Shown: positions 1 to 5,283 of the stretch, piece by piece | How the letters are laid out: each line of letters starts with the position of its first letter | How positions within the stretch are numbered: the stretch's first letter is position 1 | NCBI GenBank assembly: GCA_031258625.1 | Contig: JAIRMO010000104.1 | Span: 1 to 10,719 of the forward strand | DNA length: 10,719 nt | Source: Spirochaetaceae bacterium | GTDB lineage: Bacteria; Spirochaetota; Spirochaetia; Treponematales; Breznakiellaceae | Direction: 5' to 3' | Notes under the pieces: generated by a model | Databases searched by the model: none | What the model was told of the DNA's origin: nothing | What the model saw: only the letters and a program-made list of their open reading frames with translations | Translations under genes and position numbers: made by a program

Positions 1-53
1 CCTTGTATTACCACAAGGCAGCCCAACTCTTTTTTGCTCATCATGTATTTCAT
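1..53 (-). CDS. Probable IS transposase, N-terminus only (runs off left edge)
   Basis: Read on the minus strand, a frame opens at ATG 53 (alternatives ATG 44 and 41) and stays open to the window edge. It encodes MKYMMSKKELGCLVVIQ. The pattern 'KKEL..L.VIQ' at the extreme N-terminus resembles ISNCY (IS1202-group) transposases, where it precedes a helix-turn-helix. A GGAGG at 55-59 (minus sense) lies one base before ATG 53 but about 10 bases before ATG 44, so 44 is the likelier start. Only about 14-17 residues are visible, with no catalytic residues, so the family call rests on a short motif plus the flanking direct repeats. The neighbouring DNA is more AT-rich than the rest of the window, as expected for imported DNA. 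Whether the element is intact cannot be seen. Confidence 0.5.
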   Translation of the reverse strand, partial: MKYMMSKKELGCLVVIQ

Positions 54-68
54 GCCTCCAATCTTATC

Positions 69-116
69 AGGGGTGCAATTTTCCCTGAATAGTCTTAGGG
101 GTGAAATTATCACTGA
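69..116. repeat. Pair of 20-bp direct repeats, likely IS-end transposase binding sites
   Basis: AGGGGTGCAATTTTCCCTGA at 69-88 and AGGGGTGAAATTATCACTGA at 97-116 match at 17 of 20 positions with a 28-base period. They lie directly behind the predicted transposase start, where an insertion sequence keeps its end and transposase-binding repeats. I infer that the IS boundary lies somewhere between about 108 and 141. The partner end and the target duplication are outside the window. Confidence 0.55.
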
Positions 117-118
117 TG

Positions 119-139
119 AACAACAGGCGGTTGTTTTTT
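119..139 (+). terminator. Weak terminator-like hairpin
   Basis: AACAAC (119-124) pairs with GTTGTT (130-135) around a 5-base loop and runs straight into further Ts (to 139). The stem is only 6 bp and A/T-rich, so it would terminate weakly. It could shield the thiamine promoter from read-through out of the IS side, or may simply be part of the IS end. Confidence 0.25.
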
Positions 140-141
140 AC

Positions 142-170
142 TTGACAAAAGACTTTATTTGCGGTATTAC
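142..170 (+). promoter_or_regulatory. Sigma70-type promoter of the thiamine operon
   Basis: A perfect -35 TTGACA (142-147), a 17-base spacer and a 4/6 -10 TATTAC (165-170). This predicts transcription starting near 177, about ten bases before the riboswitch aptamer, which is the expected geometry. The promoter may lie inside or just outside the end of the neighbouring IS. Confidence 0.6.
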
Positions 171-185
171 AAAATCACAAAACAA

Positions 186-275
186 ATGGGGGGCTGGATA
201 TTTCCGGCTGAGATGGCGTGAATCGAAGCGCCGGACCCTTGAACCTGATCCGGATAATGCCGGCGGAGGGAATGG
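186..275 (+). promoter_or_regulatory. TPP riboswitch aptamer (THI element)
   Basis: The conserved THI-box parts occur in order. A G-run (188-193) begins P2. P3 is CTGGA/TCCGG (194-207 region), followed by the invariant CTGAGA (208-213) and a variable hairpin TGGCG...CGCC (214-232). ACCCTTGAACCTGATCCGG (235-253) follows, then ATAATG and CCGG (P5, 250-263), and finally GGAGGGAA (265-272). In the known family, thiamine pyrophosphate binds between the CUGAGA arm and the P4/P5 arm and switches off thiamine genes. The downstream genes are all thiamine genes, and a terminator follows ten bases after the aptamer, so control is at transcription. Confidence 0.96.
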
Positions 276-284
276 CTGACGAGG

Positions 285-319
285 CGCCTCTGCGGGATGT
301 TCCGCGGGGGCGTTTTTTT
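285..319 (+). terminator. Riboswitch-controlled intrinsic terminator
   Basis: An unbroken 11-bp stem pairs CGCCTCTGCGG (285-295) with CCGCGGGGGCG (302-312), including two G-T pairs, around a 6-base loop. Seven Ts follow (313-319). It sits between the TPP aptamer and thiD. A candidate antiterminator pairs GCGGAGG (263-269, the 3' strands of P5/P4) with CCTCTGC (287-293). That pairing excludes both the ligand-bound aptamer and the terminator, so TPP binding should release the terminator and stop transcription before thiD. Confidence 0.85.
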
Positions 320-339
320 ATGCCCCCGGAGGAGGGGAT

Positions 340-1155
340 ATGAAAAACGTGCTGACCATCGCCGGTTCCGATCCGTCGGGCGGCGCCGGTTTTCAGGCGG
401 ATCTTAAGACCATGTGCGCCCTGGGGGTGTACGGGATGACGGTGATTACGGCCGTTATCGCGCAGAACACCTGCGGGGTGTACCGGATACAGGAGATGGA
501 AGCCGGCATGGTTACGGCCCAGATTGACGCGGTCTTTGACGACATTCGCGTGGACGCGGTGAAGGTGGGCATGGTATCAAACGCCGCCGTCATCCGGGCG
601 ATACGGGAAGGACTCCTCAAGTACGGGGCGAAAAACATCGTCATCGATCCGGTGATGGTGGCAAAAAGCGGCGATCCCCTGCTCCGCCCCGAGGCGGTAA
701 CGGCGGTCCGGGATTTTGCCGTCATGGCCGATATACTCACCCCCAATATTCCCGAAGCGGAAATCCTTGCGGGCTTCCCCATTAAAACCGAGGAGGATAT
801 GCGGCGGGCCGCCTCCGTCATTGCGGAGCGGGGGGCAAAAAACGTCCTCATTAAGGGGGGGCACCGGACGGGGAACAGCGCCGGGGACCTGCTCCTTGCA
901 GGCGGGAACTTTGTTTTCCTCCGGGCCGGCCGGATCAACACCAAAAACACCCACGGCACGGGCTGTACCCTTTCCTCGGCTATTGCCTGCCGCCTTGCCC
1001 TGGGGGACACGATGGACGACGCGGTCCGGGCGGCAAAGGACTACATCACCCAGGCCATCGTCGATTCGTATGAGGTGGGAAAAGGAAACGGCCCGGTGGG
1101 CCATCTGGCCGCCCTCTACCGCCGGGCCGGTATGGACATGCCAGAGGAGGTATGA
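340..1155 (+). CDS. thiD: Hydroxymethylpyrimidine / phosphomethylpyrimidine kinase
   Basis: A 271-residue ribokinase-fold enzyme that phosphorylates 4-amino-5-hydroxymethyl-2-methylpyrimidine (HMP) to HMP-P and then HMP-PP, the pyrimidine substrate of ThiE, in the cytoplasm. Visible motifs are the N-terminal GSDPSGGAG (residues 9-17), which binds the pyrimidine, and DPVMVAKSG (103-111). TPNIPEAEIL is at 134-143. The anion-hole signature NTHGTGCTLSSA (203-214) includes the family's active-site Cys209. Length is normal for the family and no key residue is missing. The start is set by GGAGGAGGGG (328-337) just before ATG 340. It is the first gene after the TPP riboswitch. The stop codon is followed after one base by cytX, so the two are probably translationally coupled. 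Confidence 0.96.
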   Translation: MKNVLTIAGSDPSGGAGFQADLKTMCALGVYGMTVITAVIAQNTCGVYRIQEMEAGMVTAQIDAVFDDIRVDAVKVGMVSNAAVIRAIREGLLKYGAKNIVIDPVMVAKSGDPLLRPEAVTAVRDFAVMADILTPNIPEAEILAGFPIKTEEDMRRAASVIAERGAKNVLIKGGHRTGNSAGDLLLAGGNFVFLRAGRINTKNTHGTGCTLSSAIACRLALGDTMDDAVRAAKDYITQAIVDSYEVGKGNGPVGHLAALYRRAGMDMPEEV

Positions 1156-1156
1156 A

Positions 1157-2344
1157 ATGAAAAAAAAGACCATGTTTCTGCTTTGGGCGGGGGCGGCCAT
1201 ATCCATTTCCGAGATATACACCGGGGGGCTCCTGGCGCCCCTGGGGCTCGGCAAGGCCCTGACGGCGATTGTCCTGGGGCATCTTGTGGGGACGGGCCTT
1301 CTTGCCCTGGGGGGATATGTCTCCTTTGCCCGGCGGCGCAACGCCATGGACAGCGCGGCCTTTTCCCTGGGCCGCAACGGCGGCAAACTGGCGGCCCTCT
1401 GTAATGTGGTCCAGCTTACGGGCTGGACCGTGGTGATGGTGGTCCAGGCGGGAAGCGCCGTAACCGCGCTTTTTCCGGCCCTCCCCTTTGCCCCGGCCGC
1501 CCTTGTCCTGAGCCTTTTGGTCCTCCTCTGGGCCGTGCTTTTCGGTAGCCCCGCCCAGTGGATCAACAGCGCCGTGGTGATCCTGCTGGCGGTCCTCTCG
1601 GGGACGCTTTTTTGGGAAAGCGCCGGAAGGGCCGGGGGGCCGGGGGGTTTTTCGGAGGGTCTGAATTTCGCCCTGGCCCTGGAACTCTCCATCGCCATGC
1701 CGGTTTCCTGGCTCCCCCTGGTAGGGGACTACAGTTACCGGGCAAAGGACCCCGCCTGCGCTTCGGCGGCGCCCTTCGCGGGGTATTTTCTGGGCAGCGT
1801 GGGTATGTACGTTTTCGGCCTCTGTATCGCCCTCAAAACGGGGGAGGATTTTTTCGCCCTCATCGCGGCAAGCCGCTTCCGGTTCATCGCCTGCGCGGTG
1901 GTGGTCTTCTCCACCCTGACCACCGCGTTTCTGGACCTCTACTCCGCGGCAATATCCTCCACCCGGATCATTACCGTAAAAAACCTTAAAACCCCTCTTT
2001 TGGTTATCGGCGTATGCTCAGGGGTCCTCTCGACGGTCTTTCCCGTGGAAGCCTACTCCGGTTTTCTGACGAATTTTCTTACCGCCATCGGTATGGTTTT
2101 TGTACCGGTTTACGGGGTGATCTTCATCGACTTTTTTATGAAGCGGCCCGAAGACAAAAGCCGGCGGGGAATCAATGTGCCGGGCGCTGCGGCGGTGCTG
2201 GGGGGTATGGCGGTTTACGCGCTCTGTACCCGGTACGAAGCGGGGATTCCCACCTTGCTGAGTATAGCCGCGGTGGCGGTCCTCTACATCCCGGCCGTCT
2301 CGGCGCGGGCGAAAAGAAATATGACACCGGCGGTTGACCTCTGA
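1157..2344 (+). CDS. cytX: Putative hydroxymethylpyrimidine transporter CytX (NCS1 family)
   Basis: A 395-residue, very hydrophobic membrane protein of the nucleobase:cation symporter-1 type with about 12 predicted membrane segments, roughly from residue 6 to 382. The N-terminal segment (LLWAGAAISISEIYTGGLLAPLG, given here by position 8-30), QLTGWTVVMVVQAG (86-99) and PLVGDYSYRAKDP (187-199) match the CytX pattern I know from thiamine-regulated NCS1 proteins. CytX is assigned to HMP uptake from genomic context in many bacteria. The position directly behind thiD under a TPP riboswitch supports the same role here. ATG 1157 has GGAGG (1146-1150) at good spacing, one base after the thiD stop. The frame is open far upstream, but that part is a shadow of thiD. 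Substrate specificity is inferred. Confidence 0.88.
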   Translation: MKKKTMFLLWAGAAISISEIYTGGLLAPLGLGKALTAIVLGHLVGTGLLALGGYVSFARRRNAMDSAAFSLGRNGGKLAALCNVVQLTGWTVVMVVQAGSAVTALFPALPFAPAALVLSLLVLLWAVLFGSPAQWINSAVVILLAVLSGTLFWESAGRAGGPGGFSEGLNFALALELSIAMPVSWLPLVGDYSYRAKDPACASAAPFAGYFLGSVGMYVFGLCIALKTGEDFFALIAASRFRFIACAVVVFSTLTTAFLDLYSAAISSTRIITVKNLKTPLLVIGVCSGVLSTVFPVEAYSGFLTNFLTAIGMVFVPVYGVIFIDFFMKRPEDKSRRGINVPGAAAVLGGMAVYALCTRYEAGIPTLLSIAAVAVLYIPAVSARAKRNMTPAVDL

Positions 2345-2350
2345 TTTACC

Positions 2351-2373
2351 CGGGCGGGCATGGTACCCGCCCG
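2351..2373 (+). other. Intergenic hairpin upstream of thiM
   Basis: CGGGCGGG (2351-2358) pairs perfectly with CCCGCCCG (2366-2373) around a 7-base loop, in the 54-base gap between cytX and thiM. No T-run follows, so it is not a typical terminator. ATCTTACC (2376-2383) follows, then the thiM ribosome site. A similar arrangement precedes the thiamine-binding gene. It may stabilise or punctuate the polycistronic mRNA. Confidence 0.6.
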
Positions 2374-2398
2374 ACATCTTACCCATGAGGAATAAAAT

Positions 2399-3208
2399 AT
2401 GATTATTGAAGAATCGGCTCGTATTATTGACGAAGTGCGGAACCAACGGCCCCTGGTGCATTGTATTACCAACTACATTACCACCAACGACTGCGCGAAC
2501 ATCCTCCTCTCCTTTGGGGCATCCCCGGCCATGTGCGACGCCTGGGACGAGGCCTACGATTTTGCCCGGATTTCCGCTTCCCTCTATATCAACTTCGGAA
2601 CCTATATCAAGGAACAGGAAGCGGCGGCGGTGGAGGCGGCCCTGGGGGCCAAGGCGGCGGGGCGGCCCGTGGTGGTTGACCCCGTGGGATGCGCCGCGAT
2701 CCGCCGGCGGATTGGGATTCTGGACCACCTCCACGAGGCGGCGGGGATAAACCTCATCAAAGGCAATATGGGGGAGATTATGGCCCTGGCGGGGAAGGAC
2801 GCGGAGGTGAAGGGGGTGGACTCGGACGGGGCGATACCCGGTATTGAGGAGGCGGTCCAGCTTCTGGCGGCGAAATACCGCTGCGTGGTTGCCGCCACCG
2901 GCCGGGTGGACGTGGTGGGGGACGGGAAGCGGCTTGCCCGGATTTCCAACGGCGCGGAGATGCTGACCCGGATCACCGGGGCGGGCTGTATGACCGGGGC
3001 CCTCTGCGGGGCGGCCGCGGCCGTAGCGGGCCGGGACGGGGGGGCCATGTTCGCCGCCGCCTGCGCCGCCATCGCCGTCATGGGTATCGCCGGGGAACTG
3101 GCCTTTGAACAGGCCCGGCTTCCCGGTTCCTTCCGGGTGGCCCTGATCGACCGTGTTTACGGGATTACCGGCGACACCCTGCGCCAAAGGGGGAACATAA
3201 CGTGTTGA
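2399..3208 (+). CDS. thiM: Hydroxyethylthiazole kinase
   Basis: A 269-residue ribokinase-like kinase that phosphorylates 4-methyl-5-(2-hydroxyethyl)thiazole to its phosphate, the second ThiE substrate. Its presence indicates thiazole salvage. Motifs are VHCITNYITTNDCANILLSF (20-39), the ThiM hallmark, and VVVDPVGCAA (91-100). IKGNMGEI is at 120-127 and ATGRVDVV at 166-173. ITGAGCMTGAL (192-202) carries the anion hole and the conserved Cys197. Length is typical. GAGGA (2387-2391) sits seven bases before ATG 2399. The end overlaps thiE by seven bases, implying coupled translation. The alanine-rich C-terminal third is normal for the family. No thiazole transporter is visible nearby, so the source of thiazole is unknown. 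Confidence 0.95.
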   Translation: MIIEESARIIDEVRNQRPLVHCITNYITTNDCANILLSFGASPAMCDAWDEAYDFARISASLYINFGTYIKEQEAAAVEAALGAKAAGRPVVVDPVGCAAIRRRIGILDHLHEAAGINLIKGNMGEIMALAGKDAEVKGVDSDGAIPGIEEAVQLLAAKYRCVVAATGRVDVVGDGKRLARISNGAEMLTRITGAGCMTGALCGAAAAVAGRDGGAMFAAACAAIAVMGIAGELAFEQARLPGSFRVALIDRVYGITGDTLRQRGNITC

Positions 3209-3846
3209 ATCCCGCGGACCTCCTCCTCTACCTCTGTACCGACCGGGTTCTGTCCCTGGGGCGGCCCATCACCGAAGCGGTGGAAGAAGCCGTCGCCGGG
3301 GGCGTGACCATGGTACAGCTCCGGGAAAAAGCGGCTTCCACCGGGGAGTTTTACCGGATCGCCCTGGAGGTCCAGGCAATTACCCGGCGTTTCCATGTCC
3401 CCCTGGTAATCAATGACCGCCTGGACATTGCCCTGGCGGTGGGGGCCGAGGGCCTCCACATCGGCCAGTCGGATCTGCCCCTGTCCGCGGCTCGGCGGCT
3501 GGGGGGAACCACGCTGTTTATCGGCGTCTCCGTCTCCACGGTAAAGGAGGCCCTGGACGCCCAAGCGGCGGGGGCGGATTATCTGGGGGTGGGGGCGGTG
3601 TACCCCACGGGGAGTAAGGCCGATGCGGGGGAAGCCATCGGCCTTGAAGGGCTGGCGGGGATCCGCGCCGCCGTGGGGATCCCCGTGGTGGCTATAGGCG
3701 GTGTCAACGGGGCCAACGCGGCGGCGGTGATGGGTACCGGCGTTGCGGGGATAGCGGTGATCTCCGGCATCCTCTCCCGGCCCGACATACGGGCGGCGGC
3801 CCGGAATTTGCGGATGATTCTGGATGAAGCCGCGGCACGGGGCTGA
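3202..3846 (+). CDS. thiE: Thiamine-phosphate synthase
   Basis: A 214-residue TIM-barrel enzyme that joins HMP-PP and hydroxyethylthiazole phosphate into thiamine phosphate, releasing pyrophosphate. Motifs are MVQLREK (37-43), the pyrophosphate-binding region, and VINDRLDIALAVGAEGLHIG (69-88), with the Asp72/Arg73 pair. IGVSVST is at 107-113, GVGAVYPTGSK at 129-139 and PVVAIGGV at 161-168. VISG (186-189) ends the barrel. I chose GTG 3202 as the start: it gives the family's usual N-terminus, and AGGGGG (3188-3193) lies about eight bases upstream. It overlaps the thiM stop by seven bases. It is the convergence point of the ThiD and ThiM branches encoded just upstream. Confidence 0.95.
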   Translation: MLNPADLLLYLCTDRVLSLGRPITEAVEEAVAGGVTMVQLREKAASTGEFYRIALEVQAITRRFHVPLVINDRLDIALAVGAEGLHIGQSDLPLSAARRLGGTTLFIGVSVSTVKEALDAQAAGADYLGVGAVYPTGSKADAGEAIGLEGLAGIRAAVGIPVVAIGGVNGANAAAVMGTGVAGIAVISGILSRPDIRAAARNLRMILDEAAARG

Positions 3847-3849
3847 GGC

Positions 3850-4512
3850 ATGAAAAAAGACATCCGGGACTACCGGGGGGCCATCTTTGATCTGGACGGG
3901 ACCTTGATCGACTCCACCCACGTCTGGGATCATCTGTGCCGGGACTGGCTTTTGGCCCAGGGGAAAAGCCCGGAGGTCCGTCTGGAGCGGGACATCGAAA
4001 TGATGACCCTCACGCAGTCGGCGGAGTATGTACGCCGCCGTTACGGCATCACCCTTTCGGCCCGGGAAATCATCGCCCGGTGGGAGGGGATGGCCCTGGG
4101 GGCCTATGAGACCACGGTGGCCCTGAAAGAAGAAACCGCGGCCCTGGCCCGGGAATTGTACGGCCTGGGGCGGGCCCTGGCGGTGGTAACCTCCTGCTTC
4201 CCCGCGGCCTGTGAAGCGGTGCTGCGCCGCCACGGCCTGCGGGACCTTTTTTCCGCGGTTCTCTACACCGATGAGGCGCCCGGGGACAAAAGCCGCCCCG
4301 ATATATGGACGGCCGCAGCCCGGCGGCTGGGGCTGGAGGGCGCCTCCTGCATCGTCTTTGAGGACGCCTCCTATGCCCTCCGGGGGATTCGGGCCGCGGG
4401 CATGGCCTTCGCGGCGGTATACGACGACACCTGCACGGACTGGGAATGGATGAAGGCCGAAGCCGACTGGGTATTCGGCCCAAAGGAAGCGGGAAATCCC
4501 GGTTCCTTTTAA
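3850..4512 (+). CDS. HAD-family phosphatase, possibly acting on thiamine phosphate
   Basis: A 220-residue haloacid-dehalogenase-type phosphohydrolase with all catalytic motifs. DLDGT (14-18) carries nucleophile Asp14 and acid/base Asp16. Motif II is VVTS (112-115), motif III is Lys147 in GDKSRPDIW, and motif IV is VFEDA (169-173) with Glu171-Asp172. Residues 20-100 form a helical C1 cap like that of beta-phosphoglucomutase or phosphoglycolate phosphatase. It starts three bases after the thiE stop and has only a weak GAGG ribosome site, so it probably relies on coupling. The family alone does not fix the substrate. From its position after thiE I infer TMP to thiamine, ahead of a thiamine pyrophosphokinase elsewhere, or clean-up of an HMP or thiazole phosphate. 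No thiL is present in the window. Confidence 0.85.
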   Translation: MKKDIRDYRGAIFDLDGTLIDSTHVWDHLCRDWLLAQGKSPEVRLERDIEMMTLTQSAEYVRRRYGITLSAREIIARWEGMALGAYETTVALKEETAALARELYGLGRALAVVTSCFPAACEAVLRRHGLRDLFSAVLYTDEAPGDKSRPDIWTAAARRLGLEGASCIVFEDASYALRGIRAAGMAFAAVYDDTCTDWEWMKAEADWVFGPKEAGNPGSF

Positions 4513-4520
4513 CGTAAATC

Positions 4521-4539
4521 CCCCGGCAATGGGCCGGGG
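4521..4539 (+). other. Intergenic hairpin upstream of the thiamine-binding gene
   Basis: CCCCGGC (4521-4527) pairs with GCCGGGG (4533-4539) around a 5-base loop. GTAA (4514-4517) can also pair with TTAC (4544-4547) outside an internal loop. No T-run follows. ATCTTACC (4541-4548) and then GGAGG follow, echoing the leader of thiM. It is probably an mRNA processing or stability structure within the operon. Confidence 0.55.
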
Positions 4540-4559
4540 AATCTTACCGGAGGTATAAA

Positions 4560-4865
4560 ATGGAACAACCTGAGGCAAGTTTGGCGATTCAGGTACTGCC
4601 GAAAACGGCAAAGGATGATGAGGCGCTCCGTATTGTGGATGCGGTAATCGCCTACATCAAAAACACGGGGCTCACCGCCTTTGTGGGCCCCTTTGAAACC
4701 ACCGTAGAGGGCGGTTTCGACGAACTCATGGAGGTCGCCAAAGAGTGCCAGCTCATCTGTATCCGTGAGGGGGCGGAGGCGGTATCGACCTATATCAAAA
4801 TCGCCTATAACCCTACGGGGGGAGTCTGGTCCATAGACAAGAAGGTTACCAAACACCATAACTGA
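4560..4865 (+). CDS. Thiamine-binding protein, MTH1187/YkoF type
   Basis: A 101-residue small ferredoxin-like-fold protein of the MTH1187 (DUF77, Thiamine_BP) family. The family hallmark is visible: alternating strand and helix with GPFETTVEG (43-51), followed by the ELMEVAKECQ helix and TYIKIAYNP (77-85). Relatives such as YkoF bind thiamine or its pyrimidine half and often accompany thiamine/HMP ABC transporters. Here no ABC genes are seen and the only transporter nearby is CytX. It has no signal peptide, so it acts in the cytoplasm. GGAGG (4549-4553) is six bases before ATG 4560, a stronger site than that of the HAD gene upstream. It is the last gene before a terminator. Ligand and function are inferred: it could be a carrier, sensor or scavenger of thiamine or HMP. 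Confidence 0.85.
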   Translation: MEQPEASLAIQVLPKTAKDDEALRIVDAVIAYIKNTGLTAFVGPFETTVEGGFDELMEVAKECQLICIREGAEAVSTYIKIAYNPTGGVWSIDKKVTKHHN

Positions 4866-4884
4866 AAAATTCAGGCGGAAAAGC

Positions 4885-4915
4885 AGCCCCTATACCTTGT
4901 GGGGCTTTTGTTTCT
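4885..4915 (+). terminator. Intrinsic terminator ending the thiamine operon
   Basis: AGCCCC (4885-4890) pairs with GGGGCT (4901-4906), followed by a T-rich tract ending in TTTGTTTCT. AAAAGC (4879-4884) can pair alternatively with GCTTTT. It lies 20 bases after the last stop codon of the operon and just before a new promoter. Confidence 0.7.
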
Positions 4916-4924
4916 ACCGGTTTG

Positions 4925-4933
4925 TGGTATAAT
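4925..4933 (+). promoter_or_regulatory. Extended -10 promoter of the 74-residue protein gene
   Basis: TGGTATAAT is a perfect -10 hexamer (4928-4933) with the TGn extension (4925-4927). No good -35 is present, which extended -10 promoters tolerate. The predicted start near 4940 gives a leader of about 24 bases containing AAGGAGG (4952-4958), a strong ribosome site. It overlaps the tail of the upstream terminator region. Confidence 0.6.
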
Positions 4934-4963
4934 AGGGGTTAGAATATTGAAAAGGAGGTTTCC

Positions 4964-5188
4964 ATGCCGGAACCCGCTAAAAGAGATGCCAAGGCTCCAA
5001 AATTCCTTGAAATTACGATAAAAGACAACGACGGTAAAGTTTGGTCCACTATTTATGCCCAAGCCAAGGAATTTTCCACCGGATCAGTCGGTTTTTATGC
5101 CTCCGAAAAGGCCGTCAACCCCGAAAGCGCCGAGCGTTACCAATGCAGCCTCAGTCTTACCCTCATCGGTTCCAAGCCGGGAAAGTAG
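4964..5188 (+). CDS. Small conserved-looking protein of unknown function
   Basis: 74 residues that I do not recognise. There is a short charged N-terminus (1-12) and then alternating hydrophobic stretches suggesting a small all-beta fold: FLEITIKD (14-21), KVWSTIYAQAKEF (25-37), GSVGFYASEKA (40-50) and RYQCSLSLTLIGSK (58-71). It has no signal peptide, membrane segment or obvious metal motif (one Cys only). It is judged a real gene because it has its own extended -10 promoter, a textbook AAGGAGG five bases before ATG 4964, and balanced codon use with no competing frame. It stands alone between the thiamine operon terminator and the phosphoribosyltransferase promoter. The GSVGFYAS-like core and the even strand spacing suggest a binding fold, but no function can be assigned. 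Confidence 0.75.
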   Translation: MPEPAKRDAKAPKFLEITIKDNDGKVWSTIYAQAKEFSTGSVGFYASEKAVNPESAERYQCSLSLTLIGSKPGK

Positions 5189-5202
5189 GGGGAAAAGATT
5201 AA

Positions 5203-5220
5203 GGCGATCTTGAAATCGCC
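5203..5220 (+). terminator. Hairpin after the small gene, possible weak terminator
   Basis: GGCGAT (5203-5208) pairs with ATCGCC (5215-5220) around a 6-base loop, 14 bases after the stop codon of the 74-residue gene. No T-run follows, so it could be a processing or 3'-stability hairpin rather than a true terminator. Confidence 0.35.
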
Positions 5221-5248
5221 CGATTCATGGTAGACAATCCTATCCACC

Positions 5249-5277
5249 TTCCCATGGGAGGGAAAAAACGGTATGAT
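5249..5277 (+). promoter_or_regulatory. Promoter placed for a leaderless transcript
   Basis: TTCCCA (5249-5254, 4/6 to the -35), a 17-base spacer and TATGAT (5272-5277, 5/6 to the -10). The expected transcription start is about seven bases beyond the -10. That is exactly the A of the ATG at 5284. No Shine-Dalgarno lies at usable distance from that ATG; GGGAGGG at 5256-5262 is 22 bases away. Confidence 0.45.
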
Positions 5278-5283
5278 GGCGCT

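Noticed and set aside
1..18. Perfect dyad CCTTGT-attacc-ACAAGG at the left edge as a terminator
   Set aside because: It lies inside the predicted transposase reading frame, and the nearest T-run is 12 bases away, so chance or coding constraint is likelier.
34..279. Plus-strand open frame of 81 codons at the left end
   Set aside because: It runs through the promoter and the whole TPP aptamer. Its last 30 codons are the riboswitch read as protein, and the left part is antisense to the transposase start.
577..3187. Long minus-strand frames (577-1698 and 2018-3187) opposite thiD, cytX and thiM
   Set aside because: Same reason: low-complexity shadow translations with no ribosome site or domain, opposite well-supported enzymes.
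3157..4611. 484-codon minus-strand open frame opposite thiE and the HAD gene
   Set aside because: The plus strand encodes clear thiE and HAD motifs. The antisense frame is rich in Pro, Gly, Arg and His with no recognisable domain, as expected for shadows in GC-rich DNA.
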